Shown piece after piece: positions 1-11,823 of a stretch of DNA of 64,000 nucleotides (positions are counted from its first letter, which is position 1; each line of letters opens with the position of its first letter). This DNA comes from Rotaria sp. Silwood1. Taxonomy: Eukaryota > Rotifera > Eurotatoria > Philodinida > Philodinidae. The notes below the pieces were generated by a model. It saw only the letters and a program-made list of their open reading frames with translations. It did not search any database and was not told where the DNA came from. The stretch covers positions 745,414 through 809,413 of the forward strand of contig CAJNOP010000029.1 in NCBI GenBank assembly GCA_905250075.1, given 5' to 3'. A program made the position numbers and the translations under genes.

Positions 1-1807
1 AAAAAAGAAAGATTTATTGTCAATGTTATTATTTTCCATCAACATATTATTTTTATTTATGCGTGGGTATAGACGCTAAAGAATATATTGCTCGTAAATT
101 AAATGTTGACAATGTCATGTCATATTGTCATTCTGTTCCACTTCTGTCTTCTTTTTGCTTTTTTTTTTAAATACCTGATTTTGGAATGATAGTTTTAGTT
201 ATACTTCTAGTATTGAAAATCATCGGTATATTTATTGATTTTATACTAATTGAATGTTTACGTAATTCATCCAATGTTTCAATTACAATAGCTAAGAAAA
301 GTATAGAAATTATTTTTCGATTATAATAAAGTGTCTCTTTTACCTTCAAACCAAGTACAAAAGTTAGCAATAATTATATGAATAAGACCTATTCTTGCCA
401 TTAAATGATAGCGGTCAATAACAATCTATAAAAAGAAAAATTTTTAAAGACAAACAAAAAAAGAAAAAAAACTAACAATTTCATTTCAGTACTCACATTT
501 CCATATCGAAATAAAAATATAAATTGCACACAATGAAAAAGAAAGCGAAATATAAAAGTAATTAGTTTAATGACAAACACTGATTGTGAATAATTAATTA
601 AAAGTAATTCATTTTGTTTTGAACCAGTTCGTATTACTTCAATTGTTTTTGCTAATTGAATAATATTCAAAATAAGACTACCCATACAAAGTACTAATGA
701 TCAACAGAAACATTGACCTTAATTTATTTACAAATAATTTTAACACTTACATCCAGCTCCAATTCTCATAAATAAGCCACTAGTATTATACGTATCAGGA
801 AAATATGATATTCTATCTGGATAATGTTCAACAATATGCATATATTCTTCTTGATCATGAACTGATGATGTTAATTTCATCCATTGTTGACGAAATTTTA
901 TTATATCAAACGTACACCATATCATCCAAATAATTGAAACAAGATAAATATATGTGTAAACAACCTGAAAATCAAAATAATAAACAAAAAAAAAGGAATT
1001 ATTTATTGACGAACAATATACCTGCATTGTTATTCGAAGATTTACTTGATCTTCTCGTATAGCTAAGACAATCACCATACATAGTATAAAAATAGTGATT
1101 AAAATACCTATTTCTAATAAAAAAGTTGATGATTGAAATGTTCGTTTTGGTTGATAAGTTGATTCTTGTTGAAGATATGGTAATGCAAAAACTGGTGGTG
1201 GTGGTAATTCAGGAGGAGAAGACATACATATTGACTGTCGTTGGATATCATTTACTTCATAATCTTCAATAATTGCTGATGCTGCATATTGAATACTATT
1301 CTGATTATTGCTTATTTGTTTTTGTGTATCTATGGTTTCGATGATTTTTATGTCGATATCATCTAAACTATGATGTTTTGGTTTTGATTGATTATTATTT
1401 ATTGAACTTTGAAGTTCTTTATAGATAATAGTTGGTGAAGTATAAATAGAAATGGATGTTGATTCTGTATTTCTTGTATTTATAGAAGAAGTTGAGAAAT
1501 TTGAAATTCTTTTATGTTGTTGACTAGATTGAAAATGAATTGTTGCTGTTGATATTGTTGGTGAAATTAATGTTTCATTTGATGATTTCTTTTCTTGTTC
1601 AATTTCATTTGGATTTAAACCATATTTACTCATCATTGATCTATTTGTTGAATTTAATGATGATAATGATTGTGTATTATGTTTTAAAGTGATTGGTTCA
1701 GATGGAGAATCGTTTTCTTTTCCAAACATATTAAATTTTCGAATCATTCCATGAACTGATGAATATGATGAATAAATGCTATTATGTTTGGATACTTGTT
1801 CAGTCAT
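1..1807 (-). CDS. Otopetrin-like proton channel, 3' end outside window
   Basis: Likely a proton-selective channel of the otopetrin family in the plasma membrane. Exons by hand: 1022-1807, 751-964, 497-693, 344-425, 175-291; at least 465 residues are visible. The first 210 or so residues are a Ser/Thr/Asn-rich cytosolic tail that looks disordered. The first helix follows (LEIGILITIFILCMVIVLAI), then further helices. Family-like motifs are GLFMRIGAG, the FRYGNIVIDRY stretch and GLIHIIIANFCTWFE, which match the otopetrin pattern of LFLRIGA, a VVIHRY-like loop and FGxxHxxATNLCxW. Four introns are about 52 to 71 nt. The first is exactly 57 nt and stop-free, so unspliced RNA reads through in frame. 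I could not find the next exon before position 1, so helices from about the sixth on are missing. Confidence is good for the family; the exact subfamily is unknown. Confidence 0.8.
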
Positions 1808-3032
1808 TTTATTTTAATAGAGAATGTATTTCATACAAACGTTGACAATGAATAAAATGAAAGAGAAAAGGTACTACAAAAGGTAAAAGAAGAACAAAAA
1901 GAAATGCTTATCAGCTACCGATACTATTGATAGTTATGATAATATCTTTCTTTTTTTAATGCTCTTGGTAGATGATAGACTTGTACTTTTGCTCAGTAAT
2001 CTTTTGTTTGTTTTATTTTTCTTTATTTATTATCACAATGTATGAGAGAAAAAAAAAGAATTAAAATGTCAACATAAGTTCATCATAACTTCTAATCTTT
2101 ATAATATACAGATTCATGTTTTTGATTTTTAATAATCAAAATATGAAATTCTTTTTTTTTTGAGATATTCTGAATTAATTTATACGTGAAGAAGTTTTTA
2201 TTACAATGACGAACAAACGATATTGTTGATTAACAATTTCCAGAAATGTTTTCGTGATTCTGCAATGAATTAAATTATGTTTAAAAAGTCGAGTTCAACG
2301 GTTATTTAACATAATGAAAGATATTTACAATGACGATATCTCCAATTTCATTTTAGATAATAGATTTTCGAAGAATTCGGATAAATATGACACAATCAGA
2401 AAACTCATAGCTGTTGAATGAATTCCGGCACTGATTGAAACATTCATGGAATGCAAAATAAAATGAATTAAAATCAAACTCCATTAGACTCTGATTTAGC
2501 ACTCTCTTCCCTCTCATCAAACATAGATTTGTAGGTCAGATAGATTAAAATCACATGAAATTTTCAGTATATGTTGAAGTTGTAGTAAAGAGGCTATGGT
2601 AAATTTTCTGTCCTATAGGATAATGTTTTGCGAAAGATATTCAACAAACAAGGATCAAAAATTCAAAATCCTTTTTTTTTTTAAATCTTACTTTGTAATG
2701 AGAGAAAAGATCAAAGTTTCGACAAACTCTCAACAAGTGGTGTTCTAATTATAATAGTACTTTTTTATATAATAATAATAAAGCTTCATTCAAAAAAGAT
2801 TCTACCATATTCTGTATTGTGATACACTTTTTCAAACGAAGAAGACTCACAGAAAATTGTGCATTGCACAATTAAGCAAAACATATTAAATAATCATGCA
2901 TTTGTTAGAAATTGTAAATTGACTTATAAATTAAAGTAAGGATAGTACTGAAAGATTAGAACAAAAATATTTTTATTTCGTATATTGAATTCAAAACGAA
3001 CAGGCAATAATTGTCTTTTATTTTAAAATTTT
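1808..3032. other. Intergenic stretch, no gene seen
   Basis: AT-rich DNA with poly-T runs and no convincing reading frame on either strand. It contains the presumed promoter of the otopetrin-like gene on its left and the 3' flank of the next minus-strand gene on its right. I see no terminal repeats or RNA gene. Confidence 0.5.
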
Positions 3033-3781
3033 TCATTCATAAGTATAAGTCATACTACTTCGATCTTTAAAACCAATTTGTTCATTACATAAACGTTTTG
3101 TTGTTAGATGTTTATAAGTCCAAGCAGCTGTATCAAGAGCAACATCTATTAATTGTCTAGCTTTTTTATTTGTTATTCTTAATTCTGGTTCATTTTGCAT
3201 TAATGATACTAAATTTGATAATCCATACCATGCCATTAATAATGGACCAGGTATTGTTTGTCGCATATGTTCTGATCTTGTATGCATTAAACTTCTTATA
3301 TAAGCAATAATTGATTCGAATGTTGGTGTATGAACATTTGTTTGACCTATTTGGTTAACAACACGTAAGAGTAGATCAGTTATAATAATTGCTATTTCTT
3401 TTCCAAATCGTGTAGCACTATCAGTATCAGTTTGATTTAATGTTAATAAAACAGAACGCATAGTTTTTAAATTTTCTAATATATTTGTTATTTCATAAAT
3501 GTCATTTTGTTTTTGTTCTTTATTTAATGATGATGATTGGGCCATAGTTGTAAGAGATTCTCGTAATGTAAGAAATTTATTAATGCGTGATTGTTGACGT
3601 GCTTCTTCAAGATATACAGTTGGATCCATACCCCACGGATAGGTATGATTACGAACATCATTGTGGTCGAATTCTTGTAAATAAATATTCTCGTTGACAG
3701 TTGACAAATGTCTCTCATCTATAGAAAGATATGATTAACGAACACAAATTAGTAGAAGAACTTACTATCAATAACAGACAT
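3033..3781 (-). CDS. Unrecognised helical protein, two exons
   Basis: A 16-nt first exon (3766-3781) carries the ATG, then a 47-nt intron, then exon 3033-3718. The start was chosen because the join gives MSVIDNERHLSTVNEN in one frame, and the short intron has clean GTAAGT and TATAG ends. The product is about 233 residues, mostly predicted helix by eye, without signal peptide or membrane segment. Landmarks are a YPWGMDPTVYLEEARQQSR motif near residue 30, a central helical region and a C-terminus ending SSMTYTYE. The sequence has normal codon use for this window and no frameshift, so it is probably a real host gene. I do not recognise the family and give no function. Confidence 0.7.
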
Positions 3782-5453
3782 CTTATATAGAAAATAAATA
3801 GAAAGAGATAATGTTGAGCTGTTGTTACGGGTAACAATGAAGAAAAATATGATTAGAATGATATTTATATTTTTTGCTATTTGAGTTCATATATTAGATT
3901 CTTTAAGATTTAAAAGTTTTATTTCGTTATTAATTAGTCATAGAAGTTGTTACATAAAATACAATAGTTTTTTTTAATTGTCTAAAAAATTCTTTTGTAT
4001 AAACGTTACTCTATTGAAAAATAAAGGCAAAATGCCAGATCTTGTTTTTCTCTCTAAGTTCTCATTAAGAAATATCGTTTATGAATAGAATTCTACAATA
4101 AAGATTAGTATTCTGATACAGTCGAGTACATGATAATCTATATAAAATATCGTACTAGTATGATAATTTGAATCATATATCTGTAAACTGCTCCATTTAA
4201 GTATTTAACTATAAGGAAGTATATTAAACTATGTTTGAGACAACAGATATAAATTTCTAATATTTAATACATTTAATAATGATCTTAGAAACTGAACAAA
4301 AATAGTCCAATTAAAAGCAACGATTTTTTTGTAAACTTCTCATGTATTTGGATAGAATTTTGTTAGCTCATATAATATTAGTGTACTTAGATCATCTTAT
4401 TCTTCGAACTAATTTGATATAATTTATCTTTACAAAGAAAGTATTTTAATTATTAAATAATCTATTAGAAATATTGTTCCAAATATAGGAGAATAGTTCA
4501 TTTTAGAATTGTCCATGCAGAAAAATCTTATAAAATTGTACGAATATCTGATTGTAAGATTTAATCTTTCTTTCAATATGTGGATATTATACGATTCTTA
4601 GTATAAGATTCTTTAAAAGTCTGATGATTGGAATCTTGTAAGACCTTATGCGATCGTATCAGATTATAATTTTTATTTTCACTTATAAAAGCAGTTTTAA
4701 ACATTAAAGTAAATATTTCAGCAATAAAACATGCTCTAATTTAGACGCTAATTTTTTAGTATTGAAAATACATCTATGTAAGAGTACTGATTTTGCTGGA
4801 CCAGTATTGAGGAGTTGATAGTTATGTATAAGGACTAGCAGCGGTTATGGTATCAATAATTCTAATAACGAGTTTTGTCTAAGCCGTTGATAGTTATGTA
4901 AAAGAATGTCAATTAGATCTTGCATTGAGTGGTTAATGATACATGTACTTTGGTGCAATTGAATTTTATGTTTATTAATGGGGTTGTCACCTGTTTAGTT
5001 TGATTATGACTGCTTATTTGGAAGTAAGTTTTACATCTTTATATGAAATTTTTGGTTTTTGTTATAGGTTGATTCCAAGTTCTGATTTGGTAGCAAGTTT
5101 GTCTGATTAAATTTGAGTTTTCGTTTGGTTCGGTTTGATTTTCAGTTGGTACTTGAATGTAACTTTACTTCTTTTAATATATTGTCTTATTTTTATTGTA
5201 GTTTAATGTCATTTTCCGATTTAGGAGTAAGTTTATTTCGTTTGATAAATGATTCTTTTTGTGTTTCAGATTCGAATGAGAACTTGATTGTGATATTAGT
5301 TTATTGGCCTAAGTTATTGATTATTTATTTGCTGTGTATGGATTCGCAATCATGATGTGAAAGTAAGTTCATTGATCATAGTTGGTAGTTTGTTTTTGAC
5401 GAGGGCCTATTCACAGATTTGAGGTAAATAATAGTTTTCTTTTTGTGCCTAAG
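3782..5453. other. Gene-free AT-rich region with degenerate short repeats
   Basis: No convincing coding frame. From about 5010 to 5370 a motif like GTAAGTTT or GCAAGTTT recurs (near 5021, 5092, 5228 and 5359), with TTATAG or TTTCAG-like ends between copies, so the stretch looks like decayed exon/intron punctuation or a degenerate tandem repeat. Nothing is recognisable in translation. Confidence 0.35.
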
Positions 5454-6377
5454 GAGGTAGCCCTTGGAAATGATAAATTGCTTTCGAGTTGAGCCTCTGT
5501 GCATAAGGTACTTGTCAGTGACATAAGAAAAATCCCTGAAGGATGCCTTTCATTAGCTCTTCCCTCAAAAATTATCCTTATGTTACTAGAATTTTAGTTG
5601 AATGTTATCGAGGAACCCTATCTAGCTATCAATTGGATTTTGAGTTTGAGCCATGCTTGTCAGATAGATCTAAGTAAGAAAAACTTCAAACGAACGAAGC
5701 TTCATAAGTCTTCTTTCAAAAGTTATAGTCATTTTCCTTGAATTTTAACCTATAGTGCCGTACATATCACTAAGTTGATTAGAACTATTTCTATTTAAGA
5801 TTTCATCGAAGACCAGTTTATATATTTGAAGAGAATGTCGGAAAAATTTTAGCTCAAAAGAATGCGTTTTCCCATAGATACTAAAGCGCAAAACCGATAC
5901 AACATTTCTTCATCTTTCATGAAATACGAGTGGTATCGTTGGTCTTGAGTATTGCTAGAAAAACGCATTCTTTTGAGCTAAAATTTTTCCGACATTCTCT
6001 TCAAATATATAAACTGGTCTGTCCATGAAATCTTAAATAAAAATATTCCTAATCAACTTAGTGATATCCACGGCACTATAGGTTAAAATTCAAGGAAAAT
6101 GACTATAACTTTTGAAAGAAGACTTATGAAGCTTCGTTCGTTTGAAGTTTTTCATACTTAGATCTATCTGACAAGCATGGCTCAAACTCAAAATCCAATT
6201 GATAGCTAGATAGGGTTCCTCGATAACCTTCAACTAAAATTCTAGCAATATAAGGATAATTTTTGAGGGAAGAGCTAATGAAAGGCATCCTTCAGGGATT
6301 TTTCTTATGTCACTGACAAGTACCTTATGCACAGAGGCTCAACTCGAAAGCAATTTATCATTTCCAAGGGCTGCCTC
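5454..6377. repeat. 924-bp near-perfect palindrome (foldback element)
   Basis: The arms are 5454-5870 and 6377-5961 on the opposite strand, 417 bp each and equal in length, around a spacer of about 90 bp. By eye the arms differ at about a dozen to twenty positions, clustered near the loop. Arm tips read GAGGTAGCCC and its near complement GGGCTGCCTC. It has no coding capacity, and short frames inside are shadows. This is probably a foldback or long-TIR non-autonomous DNA element. I could not identify a target-site duplication. Confidence 0.8.
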
Positions 6378-6397
6378 ATTAGATGAATACATCTTCG

Positions 6398-6542
6398 AAG
6401 GTTTTGTACGAAACCTTTTGGACATCATTTTGGAAAGGTATCGTACTGAACCTTTTTTATGTTTTGCTGTAAAGGTTTGGTACGGAACCTTTTGTGCGAA
6501 ATCTTTTGCACTTTTTCCGGTAAAGGTTTCTTACGGAACCTT
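6398..6542. repeat. Cluster of four 20-22 bp interrupted palindromes
   Basis: Four units of the form AAAGGTT-N6to8-AACCTT lie at 6398-6417, 6434-6455, 6471-6492 and 6522-6542. Their centres read TTGTACGA, ATCGTACTG, TGGTACGG and TCTTACGG, so a GTAC-like core is mostly kept. Related AACCTTT pieces recur at 8616-8700. Symmetric, spaced units look like subterminal repeats of a DNA transposon or a cluster of dimeric protein sites. This is inference. Confidence 0.6.
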
Positions 6543-6600
6543 GTGTACGAAACCATTTTTTCCCTTCACGAAGAAGAAATTTCATACGAAATCTTTTTAC

Positions 6601-6654
6601 GAAACCAAAAAAGGATCCAAATTTGTACTCGCGATCAGATCCTTTTTTGGTTTC
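6601..6654. repeat. Perfect 17-bp hairpin
   Basis: Stem arms 6601-6617 and 6638-6654 are exact complements (GAAACCAAAAAAGGATC) around a 20-nt loop. It closes the right side of the palindromic cluster, so it may be the end of the same mobile-element remnant. Confidence 0.7.
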
Positions 6655-6699
6655 TTAAAGTACCTTTTTCTTTACAATGTATGCTCATTTGATTTTTAG

Positions 6700-7280
6700 A
6701 AAACGAAAGAAAAGTCGTACACTTTAATAGTTTATTAGAGCATGCAATAGCTCGTAACTGTTCGTTTATTTTGTATTTATTCATGAAACGTAACTTTTTT
6801 AGCTTTACTCCATGTTGTGTATGTTTCTTTCTTTAAAAAAATATTAATTGAAATATCTTGCATTCTATAGAGAGATTGCTGTGTTATTTTGATTTGTGAA
6901 AGAAAAATAGTTTCTTTTCGCTCATCCAATAAAATGCGAATCCATTAATATTTGTTGGTTCTCGTCTAAATACAACAACGTTTTTGGCATTCATGAGGTT
7001 TTTTCCTCTTGTTTCAAGCTTTGACCTTTTATCATGCTCACCCTCGGAGTAATCATCATTAGTTTTACTAGATGGCGATGTTTATGCTCACAGTAGGTGC
7101 GACTTTAAAATTCGTTATTGAACGACTGTTGTTAATAAAGTTATCTGCTATTAGCTATTTAAACTATTTGATCAAATTTATTTATGAGAAATTCAGTTGC
7201 AGTGGCTACTTGATGATAATTAAGGACTGCCTTATATGCAATATGGTAAAAACCGAGATTTAATGGTAAAAAGCTTTTCA
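6700..7280. other. No gene seen
   Basis: AT-rich sequence without a supported coding frame or terminal repeats. Short open frames are not backed by splice sites or recognisable residues. Confidence 0.4.
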
Positions 7281-7289
7281 CATCGCTTT

Positions 7290-7800
7290 TCACACTTGAT
7301 GCAATATTCAAGATACTGTTGCCTTGTTTTTAACATGAAAAAGATAAGCTAAGACAGGAACGATAAGCATAAGTCTCATCTTGACGAAGAATACTGTATG
7401 AAAAACTTTAATAGAACGTATCTTACCGTCGCCCATATCTGTTAAATGTATCAAGTACATCTTTAAAATTATCTGAAACAGAACAAAATGACTGTTATTG
7501 AAGCTATATAAAAAAGAAAAATAAACAACCTTAATTGAGACTAGTAACTGTTTTATAACATCATCACAGAGGCTACTCAGCTTATCAAAATCAAACGATG
7601 CGTCGGAATGAATGATTAAACGAAACCAATTATTAAATTCTTCACATTGTCACAATTTGAAATCAAATCATCTATTTTTAAATGACTTGTGATACTCGAT
7701 CAGCAATTTGACGCTTATTCTTGTTCAGAGAACAACAATGAGCAATTCCAGATGCGAGAATATCTTGTTTGGAAAAACCATTGTATGTTATTCCTTTTCA
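7290..7800 (-). pseudogene. Possible relic of a protein gene
   Basis: On the minus strand, short stretches read like protein: GITYNGFSKQDILASGIAHC near 7795-7735, FNNWFRLIIHSDASFDFD near 7640-7585, NFKDVLDTFNRYGRR near 7470-7425 and ILRQDETYAYRSC near 7390-7350. Candidate GT..AG junctions lie between some of them, but frames do not join cleanly and stops intervene. I do not recognise the parent family. It may be a decayed gene or chance. Confidence 0.25.
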
Positions 7801-7965
7801 ATATACATGTCGATTTTGAATTAGTCATTCTGTCCACAATACAATATCTGAATACATCATATTAAATATCATACCTTGAACGAGAAAATACTTTACCTGT
7901 GTGATGTCAAGAATGATATACAAGAAAACTAATTTAATGATTGTTAAGAAGGACATAATGTTTGC

Positions 7966-8453
7966 GTGAGAATTCTTTTGCTCTTTCCTTATCTATTAAT
8001 CTTATTTATTTATTTATTCATTCCACGACTTTTCAAAGGACACGTCCTTCTTCATCAATTTGTTACACAAAAATGGATTTACAAATTATTAACACATGTA
8101 TAAAGATATATATATATATACATATATGTACAAAATTTAACTCTCGCTTTTCTTTTTTCTTCTTTATTTTCAACAGTGGAACGACGAAAAAAGAAAATAG
8201 ATAATATATTTTTTTCTGCTCTAGTGTTGCCGTCTTGTTGTTGTCTATTCCACTATTGAAACTAAATAAGAAAAAAGACAAAGAAAAGAGAGAGTTCAGT
8301 TTTGTGCATATATATATCTTGATACATGTGTTACTCATTTGTAAATCAATTTTTGTGCAACAACCCGATGAAGAAGAATGTCTTCTTCGGTACGTCGTGA
8401 AATAAATAAATAAACTAAATTAATAAAAAAGGGAAGAGTAAAAGAATTCTCAC
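7966..8453. repeat. 488-bp foldback element with GTGAGAATTC ends
   Basis: The left end GTGAGAATTCTTTTGCTC is mirrored on the right by GAGTAAAAGAATTCTCAC. Inverted similarity then runs inward through the TTATTTATTTATT tract and the GATGAAGAAG region to a centre near 8210. A short TA microsatellite sits in the left arm and a decayed partner in the right. Arms are visibly more diverged than those of the 5454-6377 palindrome, so this copy is probably older. It has no coding capacity. Confidence 0.75.
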
Positions 8454-8583
8454 ACAAAAAAAACTAATTGTTAGTGCCTACTGTTCCATCGAACCGACAG
8501 AGAAGATGTGAATCAGCGAAAGGCATTTCAGCGAATAAGAAGTAGCGGAGTGTAAACTATCAAAACCTTTATTTTTAATCTAA

Positions 8584-9115
8584 TACTCCGTAAAAAAAAA
8601 TCAGTGCTCGACAGAACCTTTTTAAGTTTCGTAATAGCTACGAAATCTGAAATGGTTCTTATCCTAGATACACGCGGAACCTTTGATACGAAACCTTTTT
8701 AAGATTGGTGGGACGCAAAAAGTTTCCCAGGTCGAGAAATACTGACTGGTTTCGACAGGAACGTGGCAAACGCGGCAGCCGGATGTGGTCATCGGATTTC
8801 TGCATCGAATTCCTCACATTTTTCCGCGGGTTCCGGCCTGGAACAGTGTTTTTCCTGCGAGTTTTTGTCGGAAATTCACGGAATACTGCTTCAGGAATCA
8901 TCAATCTGGTTCGGCATTAAAAATATGAAACCACTCAGGTTCAAGACGAATTCTTGATGGCTGGATGCAAAACCTGTACAATTTCATCTTGAACTTGGAT
9001 GATTCCGTATTTTTAATACCGAACCCTATTGTGTCCTACCGATCTTAAAAGAGTTTCGTAGCTACTATGGAATTTTATAGGGTTCGGTAGTATATCCATT
9101 TTTTCTTAGAGTGTA
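8584..9115. mobile_element. Putative non-autonomous DNA element with GC-richer core
   Basis: The ends TACTCCGTAAAAAAAAAT and, inverted, TACACTCTAAGAAAAAAT resemble each other and begin and end in TA. Inside each end the pattern AGCTACGAAA plus a GAACC motif repeats in inverted order. The core from about 8700 to 8930 is clearly less AT-rich than the surroundings and has overlapping open frames on both strands, none recognisable. Best reading is a short TIR element of mariner or piggyBac type that carries captured or foreign DNA. Limits are approximate. Confidence 0.5.
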
Positions 9116-11800
9116 AGACTCCATGTTATTGGAAAACTCATATTTTTGAATTTTAATCTGAAATTTTGCACGTATAGAGAACTCAAACGAAGTGAATTTC
9201 ATAAAAACATTGAAAAGTTTAGAACAAAGTCTTCTCGAGATATTAAACTTTCAAAGAATGTATGTTATATAAAAATGTCGCAATTGGCAGAGTTTTTTAC
9301 TTATTGGGACCGATCTAAATCGGTAAGACCGGACTGGCCGGTAGATTGACGTGAATCATTGTCCACTTTTCTCATCCCGCAAGAATCAGAGCAATCTCTC
9401 GATTAGTCAATAACTGATCAATGGTGACAGAAATTTCAATATGTCTGTAACGGTCTAGTGACTTTTTCTACATCCTATTTTTTTGATTCTGTCATGGTCT
9501 GTCATATAGATGATGAAGTTTCGCGTAGGGGAAAAAGCGAAAACTCTGTATTTTAGTGTACTACAAAGGTACGCTACAGCTATTCTTTGTAACTTCTTAG
9601 CCATGTCAAATCTAGTGGCAACATGTGTGTTGAACATATTAGTTTGAACTCATTTTATATGAATCTGTTTGACCATAAAGCCCAAATGCTTAATCGTATT
9701 TCATTGACAGTTCAATCTTCAAGTACGATGAAGTATGTGAACTTGAGTGTCAGACAGAACTATATAAAATGAACTCAAAATAATCTGCTCGTAACATACA
9801 TTGAGAGCAGACTTGAACTAGCTCGGTCGCTCTAGAGGATAGCTTTAATACAACATCGGGATATGCTAAAGTACGGAGTTTTCACTTTTTCCATTGAGTT
9901 TCTCGCAATAGCTAAAGTAGCTTCATTGTTTTTTAATATTTTAATTGCCAAGGAATTTCACTCAAAGATTTCCATTCACTATCTATTTCTATAAGTTTTC
10001 TCTATTTTGGTATCGCTCGATGAGCATAAATTTTCATAGTACTACAAATTCTATATTAGCTTTGTGCAATAATGAAATGTTCGTCATAGAAAAAAATTCT
10101 GAATCAACTATAAATGTACTGTGTCTCACAATAGATTCATTTTGTCATCTCTTTTGTCTCAGCAAAAAAATATGCTATAAATAATACGAAATGAAGATAA
10201 CTACATACTATATTACAATGGTAAATAGTGATTGTATTTTATTTCGTTAATATAACATGCAATCGAAGTGCGTTGATGAAATATAGTATATGTATTTAGA
10301 TGAATATTTGCTAAATAGAAATATTCTATTGCATGTTCTCTCCATAGCAATTATCATTGACATAAGTAAAACTGGTTTGATATGCAAAAAAATCACTGCT
10401 ATAATTAGTTTTGAAAACTTTCGAAACTCAAAGAGAAGCCTATACCGGTTGGTACAGAAAAGTTATCTACTAGCCTGTCAACAATACTCTACTGAATCGG
10501 ATTGAGCCTGCCGTTTAACGTCACCGGCTGCATTTCTATTGTATACGCTATGTATGGCACATGGTCAACATACCTTGAAAACTTCATTTTCTTGAAGAGA
10601 TTATGTTCAAAAATTCTGAGGTTTTTATAGAAATTACTCTGGTTGAGTTATCTATATGCGTAAAGTTTCAAACCAAAATTCAAAAATACGAGTTTTTTTA
10701 TAAGCTCGGTCTCTACAAGGATTTCTAAATAATATACATTTTGAAAATTCGATTGCTCAGTCAAATAAGATAGAAAAACCAAGCAATATACAACAGATGA
10801 CAGCTTATTCAATCATTTCAGTCTAACGATCAGAAAAATTCAACTGTTTGATATGAGTAAATTTTATTCCGTTCAACGCATTTGTCGTCCTCTTTACAAA
10901 TTCTTGTCTCCTATATTTAATGAAAACAAAACTGTTTTCATGATGTATCAATAAGTTAGATTCAATAGTTTCGCAGGTAAACATTTTCTATATTATCTTA
11001 TAAATATGAAAACTAATTTATAAGTCAGTTAAATTTTATTTTTACTTTTATTTTTTCTTTACCTAAGCATATTTGATAATGTCTGTTACTCATGATATGC
11101 GTAGAATGCATGCAGGAAAAAATGAGACTACAGTACTCTAAAGCGAAAGTTAAGTACGAATGAAATATAGTCTTTCACTCATACTTTACTGGTTTCATTC
11201 GTATTTCATCGTACCACGTAGTACCGCACTCTCACGTTTTCCATCTTAGCATCAGATGTGGGTATATATCAGGGTGAAGCACCTCACTCTCATCTACAAC
11301 AGTATAAACTATATACAAATATATGCATGTGGTAAATATATCCATATTCTCTGATCTTTTATAAACAACAAAGTGTCTCTAATTTTATGTTTCACGATCA
11401 ATACGTTCGTACTTGAATTATTTGACGAGAAGGTTGTTTTCAACAAAGATAAGAGCTATCTGTGGTCAAGTTTACATATATTCATCTGCTCTAGGTGTTT
11501 ATAACATTTTAAATTAATTGATTTTTAATTTCATTTCTATCGTAATGTGGTAACAAAGAAGCAATTATTGTCTAACATTTTTTTTCATTTTGGTACCTAA
11601 CAAATCTCTTATAATCCAAAATTTTTTTTATACGCATATTTACAATGTCGAGAAGGAGAAGAATATATATTATCTAGCAAACACCTTTTTTGTGTGAGTC
11701 CTTGACTGCGCATCCCATTATTTTACTTAGTTATCATAATCATACAACGAAAGACGGTTAGACTATAAAAAGCTACGAACGTTTTTGTTTTTCTTTTACA
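9116..11800. other. Gene-poor region before the BTB gene
   Basis: About 2.7 kb with no supported gene. Around 9143-9290 there is a repeat-like passage (AATTTTAATCTGAAATTTTG followed by an AAAGTCTTCTCGAGATAT-like motif) related to sequence at 15868 and in the foldback element at 62560-63237. Short frames at 9945-10184 and 10290-10505 have no recognisable content. The right edge is the upstream flank of the BTB gene. Confidence 0.4.
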
Positions 11801-11823
11801 GACAGGTTACTCCGATAATAAAC

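Noticed and set aside
6307-6699. 130-codon plus-strand frame across the palindrome end and the palindromic units
   Set aside because: It spans the end of a repeat arm and a repeat array and has no domain; a chance frame.
8705-8957. Overlapping open frames on both strands inside the 8584-9115 element
   Set aside because: The frames overlap each other, contain no recognisable residues and follow from the lower AT content of the element core.
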